Assembly (NCBI GenBank): GCA_026545225.1
Contig: CM048849.1
Coordinates: 35,031,836 to 35,095,835 of the forward strand
Source of the DNA: Cornus controversa
Lineage: Eukaryota; Streptophyta; Magnoliopsida; Cornales; Cornaceae
Length of the DNA stretch: 64,000 bases
Direction: 5' to 3'
Under the pieces are notes generated by a model that searched no databases, was not told the origin of the DNA, and was given only the letters and a program-made list of their open reading frames with translations. Positions 60,005 through 64,000 of the stretch are shown here, piece after piece. Each line of letters opens with the position of its first letter. Position 1 is the first letter of the stretch. A program made the position numbers and the translations under genes.

Positions 60005-60440
60005 ATTTAATGGTTGTGATAACATTTAGTTCATATGATGATGTTTGCATGGTGAATGAATGGTGGTTGCGAAAGAGAATGACTCATTTTGATGTATGAT
60101 TCAATCATGAATATGATTTTGAGTATGTAATTGATGTTAGTATCTTTCAAGTATGTTATGGATCATGTATGAGGGGTCCTAGGATGATAGAATGAGGATT
60201 GGGCTCTAAATAGACCACGTATATTTAATGGTTATGGTAGCATTTAGTTCATATGATGATGTTTGCATGGTGAATGGATGGTGGTTGTGAAAGAGAATGA
60301 CACATTTTGATGTATGATTCAATCATGAATATGGTTTTGAGTATGTAATTGATATTGGTATCTTTCAAGTATGTTATGGATCATGTATGAGGGGTCTTAG
60401 GATGATAAAATGAGGATTGGGCTCTAAATAGACCATGTAT
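60005..60440. repeat. Tandem duplication inside the LTR
   Basis: Copy 1 is 60005-60222 and copy 2 is 60223-60440, each starting ATTTAATGGTT and ending TAGACCACGTAT or TAGACCATGTAT. About ten substitutions separate them. The duplication ends just before the palindrome tract. Confidence 0.88.
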
Positions 60441-60469
60441 AGGATTGTTGGAGGTCCTGTGGAGAACAT

Positions 60470-60700
60470 TTCGATTATGCTCATTTCGCACAATCGAAAC
60501 CCCCATTTCGATTATGCGAAGGGGTGATGATTTATGATGATTTTTAGGGTCCAGACAGGGGGAATTTCGCACAATCAAAACTCCCATTTCGATTGTGCGA
60601 GATATTGCAGGTTCAAGGTCCCGAGAGGGTGAAATTCTTGCACAATCGAGATGCCAGTTTTGCACAATCGAGATTGGCATTTCGCACAATCGAGATTTTT
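60470..60700. repeat. TTTCGATTATGCGAA / CGCACAATCGAAA palindrome tract
   Basis: About eight words occur: near 60470 and 60505 (CGATTATGC), 60483 and 60566 (CGCACAATC), 60588 (CGATTGTGCGA), then three GCACAATCGAGAT copies at about 60640-60693. They alternate orientation, so neighbouring words can pair with each other. The tract lies 500-740 bp before the LTR end. Confidence 0.75.
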
Positions 60701-61076
60701 ATTCATAGCATTTTTTCAAACTTTGATTCGACATAATTTCTTCGTTTTAGATTGGAATTGAGTGTGATTTTTTTTTAAAGTGAATATTTTTGGATTATCT
60801 ATCCAATGGTGTAGGTCTTAGTTTCAGATTCTAAACACAGTAAGTTTTAAGGTTTCAAAGTGAGTGATTCTTGAAAGTGTGGACAAGTAAATTTTCACTA
60901 AGGTGTATTATTCAATGTAGGGCCCATGGGGATTGGTTGAAGTAGAGTTGTGTGCATTTTTATGCAACAATTGAGTTAAGCTTCTGCAGTAAATGAGTGT
61001 AATAAGGTTTTATTGGATTTAATGGACGGGTTAACCTCCGGTCTTCCGGGAGTGGGAAAATCGGGGCATTATGGCA

Positions 61077-61088
61077 CGGTATCAGAAC
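61077..61088 (+). other. Embedded PBS-like site
   Basis: CGGTATCAGAAC directly follows an LTR-end-like sequence (CGGGGCATTATGGCA). It matches the initiator tRNA-Met primer site at 10 of 12 positions. The final GGGGCGTGACA of the LTR lies 118 bp further on. Confidence 0.6.
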
Positions 61089-61360
61089 TGGATACTATCG
61101 AATGAGTGTGGCTGAGATTGTTCACGGGGTTGAGTAAACGGGTTCACACTCAGAATTCGGGGTCGGTCTGGGGGAGTCCCGGCAGTCCGGATTCCGGGGC
61201 GTGACAAGATCGGACCGACCATAATTCATCTCTGATTTGTTTAGCTAACGAATTATTGGATTCGAATCACTAATGAATTATCAGATTGCATGTTCAATTC
61301 ATATCCTAATTATTGTCTCGAATTCGAATCAAAATCCGATGTATTGAAAGTTCTACCAAG

Positions 61361-62579
61361 GCCTACGGTAAATACATGAAAAGTGATGGTTTGTAATCTA
61401 ACATCTTCGTGTATTTATCCATCAACTCACAAAATTACACAATCTTATATACACACAATTATCTATATCTATATTTTCATATTTTCATGTTCATCAAATG
61501 GACTAAAATATATTATACATGTTACTTCTCAAGTGTGTGAATTGACTAATTGATTGATTGACGACTCTCTATGCAGATATCAATTACATATCTAAAACTT
61601 ATATACTAAGGGTTATTTTCTTATGTTTGGTAACAACATAATATATTTAGTTTTTTATTCTTAGTTAGAATAGTAAGGCTACCCCTATTTTTATTATTTT
61701 TAATTTATTAATATTTAATAAATTTTACACAATTACCCTTCAAATATAATTACATTTAAGTAATAAATTTAGCGGCCATTACATATAGGATTGAAATCAA
61801 TTCTGGGGTATATATATTATGAACCCATATTATGGACTCATGTCCTTTCAAGGGCTTACATTCAGGCTTGTCAGGTTTCGTGGCCCAAGAGCCCATTCTC
61901 AGGCCCAACCTAGGGGATAAGCATAGAGTCGGGCTTACGCCCATGGGCTCGGGCCGGGTCTAATGGTGACACTCGAGCAAGAGAATAGGAAATGTGGTGG
62001 ACATGGGAAGACGAGAGAAAGAACCAAGGAGGGAGGAGAAAAGAGGAATATAAATTGATATAGTAAAATTGAGGGTATTTTTGTAAATGCACAATGTGTG
62101 GTTTAGACGGGTCTTAATTTTGACTGATTTGCTTAGAATGATTTTCACAGAAGTTTAAAACGATAATGATTTTTCAAATTTAGGAGAGGTCACTATAAAT
62201 TATCAAGTAAATTAAAATATCAAAAATGTCCTTGCGTGATGCAAAATGATAAAAATGGTCTCATTAATCATATGAAATCATCTCACTTAAATCATGATGA
62301 TTTGGATCAAAATCCTCTTATTTCTCAGCTGTGTCTTTCTAGGATCTCTCACAGAATTAAGAATGTTGCTGTCGAACAATGAAGTGTTGTTTTCTATAAT
62401 CGTTGGTTCATATGTAGTAGGGTCATTGAGACATTCTCAATAAATATTGATTATCAAACATGGCCTTATATGCAAGCCTAAACTGTTATGGAGTTTGTCA
62501 TTTCAATTATGGAGTATTAAAGAATCTAAGTGAAATACAAGTGGTAAAAATTGGAGTACGAATATATATATATATAAAT
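61361..62579. other. Intergenic DNA, no gene seen
   Basis: AT-rich with no coding signal. A GC-richer patch at 61840-61970 (TTCAGGCCCAACC, TCGGGCCGGG) resembles the subterminal zone of small DNA transposons with GGGCC words, but ends could not be defined. Confidence 0.4.
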
Positions 62580-62751
62580 GATCCTTTACTTACCGATGAG
62601 TAAGAAATTCATTCACATCAAACACAATAATCGATAAATGTAATTGATAAGTGTATTTTTGGTAATTGCCTTTTTTATATCAATCACATCCAATAGTGTT
62701 ATTGTGCTTGGTGTGAATGCATTTCTTACTCACCATGGGGCAAAAGATTAT
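62580..62751. mobile_element. Hairpin MITE with about 45-bp inverted ends
   Basis: CGATGAGTAAGAAATTCATT, then CACATCAAACACAATAA (62594-62630), is mirrored by TTATTGTGCTTGGTGTG, then AATGCATTTCTTACTCACC (62698-62734). Only a few mismatches occur. The roughly 170-bp unit can fold into one long hairpin and has no coding capacity. Confidence 0.75.
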
Positions 62752-62965
62752 CCACACTTTGATTAGTGACCATTATATTAAATCTAACGGCTACTAAGTA
62801 AATCCACTTACTAGTTTTACTAAAATCACAAAACTACAGTCTGTATGTTTTAATTTTGGAATTTTAATATTACACAAATTCCTTTCCTAATGTAAAAAAA
62901 AATTGTAATTCCTTTCCTAATGTAAGAAAAATGAATAAATTAATATATCAAAACAAACAATTGGT

Positions 62966-63695
62966 AATACTGATCTTGAACGTCTCGATTCCTACACAGG
63001 TATAACATAGCTACACGGGTGTACACACAAATTTCGTATCCGAAAATATAGGAACGAAAATTGGTAACAAATGAACAATTTGATTAATTTAAGAAAAAGG
63101 GGTACAATCCTCTGTAAATCTTTACAAAAGAAATATGAAGATAATGTCCTCTGATTCGATCTCCTTGGTGATCCGGCTTCAAGGGCTACACGAGCTTGAT
63201 CTTGAGTTGGATTGAAACTTTGGTGAAGAACGGCACGTGGATGATGTGCTTGTTGTTCTTCTCTTCAGGATTTGTGGGTTTTGGATTTTGAGTGAAGAGT
63301 TCTGCAGAGCTTCAGCTTTTTCTGAGAATCTTCTGGTCCTCTTTTCCTCACCTCTGGACCTTTATTTATAGGCTCACCGGAGGGGTAGATTTGTAACTTT
63401 CTGTTCTTTTGATAATTATCCTATAATTATCATTTATGATAATTTTAATAATTAACCAATATAATATATATATATATATATATATATAATTATATTTATC
63501 CATCAGACCCGTTTTCAAGTGGGCTTGGACTTCTCAAATAATTTAAATCAGTCCATAACTTATTTATTTGTAGTGGACTTGGTCTTTAAATTATCTGACT
63601 CATTGGACCATATTTCAAAGTGGGCTAAACTGAAGATAAGCCCAAATTAATTTTGGGTCTATCGTGTAGATTTTTTTTTTTTTTTAATGTCTACA
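62966..63695 (-). mobile_element. Possible LTR, minus orientation
   Basis: The right end AATGTCTACA would give a minus-strand start TGTAGACATT, and a minus-strand TATA box (TTATTTATAGG on +, near 63362) fits an LTR promoter followed by a CT/AG-rich leader. The left end is not certain: AATTG occurs near 62960 and directly after 63695, but a clean TG start is missing. Confidence 0.3.
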
Positions 63696-63779
63696 AATTG
63701 CCCCCACTTCAAGTGTCGCGCTATATTGAGGTTGTTACAAACCTAAAGCGGGACTTGAAGTATTTGACTTTCGCAAAAC

Positions 63780-63780
63780 T

Positions 63781-63817
<37 letters not shown>

Positions 63818-64000
63818 GAAAATCCAACTGCAAGGATTTTTTTTTTTTTTTTTTCTTCCAAATGGAATTGTAGACTTGAGGATCCTATTGCAAATAGGAT
63901 TTTTTTTTCATTGTCCAAGTGGAGTTGAAGACTTGAGGATCCTATTGCAAATAGGATTTTTTTTTTCTTATCCCAGTGGAATTGAAGACTTGAGCATCCT
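63780..64000. repeat. Minisatellite with hairpin units and T-runs
   Basis: Three or more units of about 65 bp contain a T-run, then CAAGTGGAATTGAAGACTTG, then AGGATCCTATTGCAAATAGGAT. Clear units begin near 63865 and 63930, and a third begins near 63975 and runs off the window. The piece ATCCTATT/AATAGGAT has 8-bp complementary arms around GCA. A 35-base T-run is at 63783-63816. Confidence 0.75.

Larger units (their letters stand above)
58259..61206 (+). mobile_element. Solo LTR of a Ty3/gypsy-type element, 2.9 kb
   Basis: It starts TGTAGAGACCGTACC and ends TTCCGGGGCGTGACA. A (CT)n block near 58680 follows a TATA-like AATAAATATC near 58640. It shares its start with the 27923-30488 LTR and its CT block with the 2040-4444 LTR. 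It contains a 218-bp tandem duplication (60005-60440), a palindrome tract (60470-60700) and an embedded PBS-like site (61077-61088). No coding domains. No matching target duplication is seen (AAATT left, AGATC right). Confidence 0.8.
57825..61360. mobile_element. Possible TIR element with ATCGGAT words, split by an LTR
   Basis: The left zone CTAGACTTGTAAATGGATCG and the right zone CCGATGTATTGAAAGTTCTA, followed by CCAAGG, are roughly inverted. Both flanks of the LTR at 58259-61206 are full of GATCGGAT and GGATTCGAAT words. I infer an older AT-rich DNA element into which the LTR retrotransposon inserted. The ends are imprecise. Confidence 0.35.

Noticed and set aside
60470..60700. Short repeated palindromes considered as a CRISPR array
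   Set aside because: Spacing is irregular, words are degenerate and in both orientations, and the context is a plant LTR. There are no cas genes.

Overview
This window is nuclear DNA from a flowering plant, most likely a eudicot. It is AT-rich, has many spliced exons with GT..AG introns and many (AT)n tracts, and is crowded with LTR retrotransposons. The genus cannot be told from the sequence. Two host genes are complete: a PHO1-type phosphate exporter on the + strand (32226-43952, 15 exons, 780 codons) and, on the - strand, a WD40-like protein related to Arabidopsis At4g14310, the KIN14B-interacting protein (47223-50868, 3 exons, 977 codons). Their 3' ends face each other across about 3.3 kb that contains an LTR-like sequence with a partial second copy.

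The left half (about 1.5-30.5 kb) is transposon on transposon. A foldback element (about 1552-4880) is split by a solo LTR (2040-4444, target duplication TAAAG). A minus-strand Ty3/gypsy chromovirus-type element, here called B (5351-27545, duplication ATAAA), carries inside its gag a plus-strand relative, element A (ends 11930 and 24128, duplication ACGCT/AAGCT). Element A carries inside its reverse transcriptase a solo LTR of another family (17606-19125, duplication ATCCT). After A entered B, about 1.2 kb across the B-gag/A-LTR junction was duplicated in tandem. Another solo LTR (27923-30488, duplication TACCC) follows. Both A and B are dead: stops, frameshifts and lost catalytic residues.

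The right part (51.4-64 kb) is also repeats. It holds a hAT relic of the zinc finger MYM-type 1-like class, a copia-type solo LTR that landed on the hAT start codon and duplicated it, a 5'-truncated LINE with a MITE inside, several MITEs (one with a 9-bp target duplication), a 2.9-kb solo gypsy LTR (58259-61206), and a hairpin-bearing minisatellite at the right edge.

The two most unusual patterns are in the LTRs. First, in elements A and B and in two solo LTRs, an LTR-end-like sequence followed by a tRNA-iMet primer-binding-site-like sequence lies 100-170 bp inside the true LTR terminus. Second, most of these LTRs carry, in the transcribed leader part, a cluster of short imperfect palindromes whose word differs between families but whose position is similar. 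I found no CRISPR array, tRNA or rRNA. All coordinates come from reading by eye; no alignment or database search was run.
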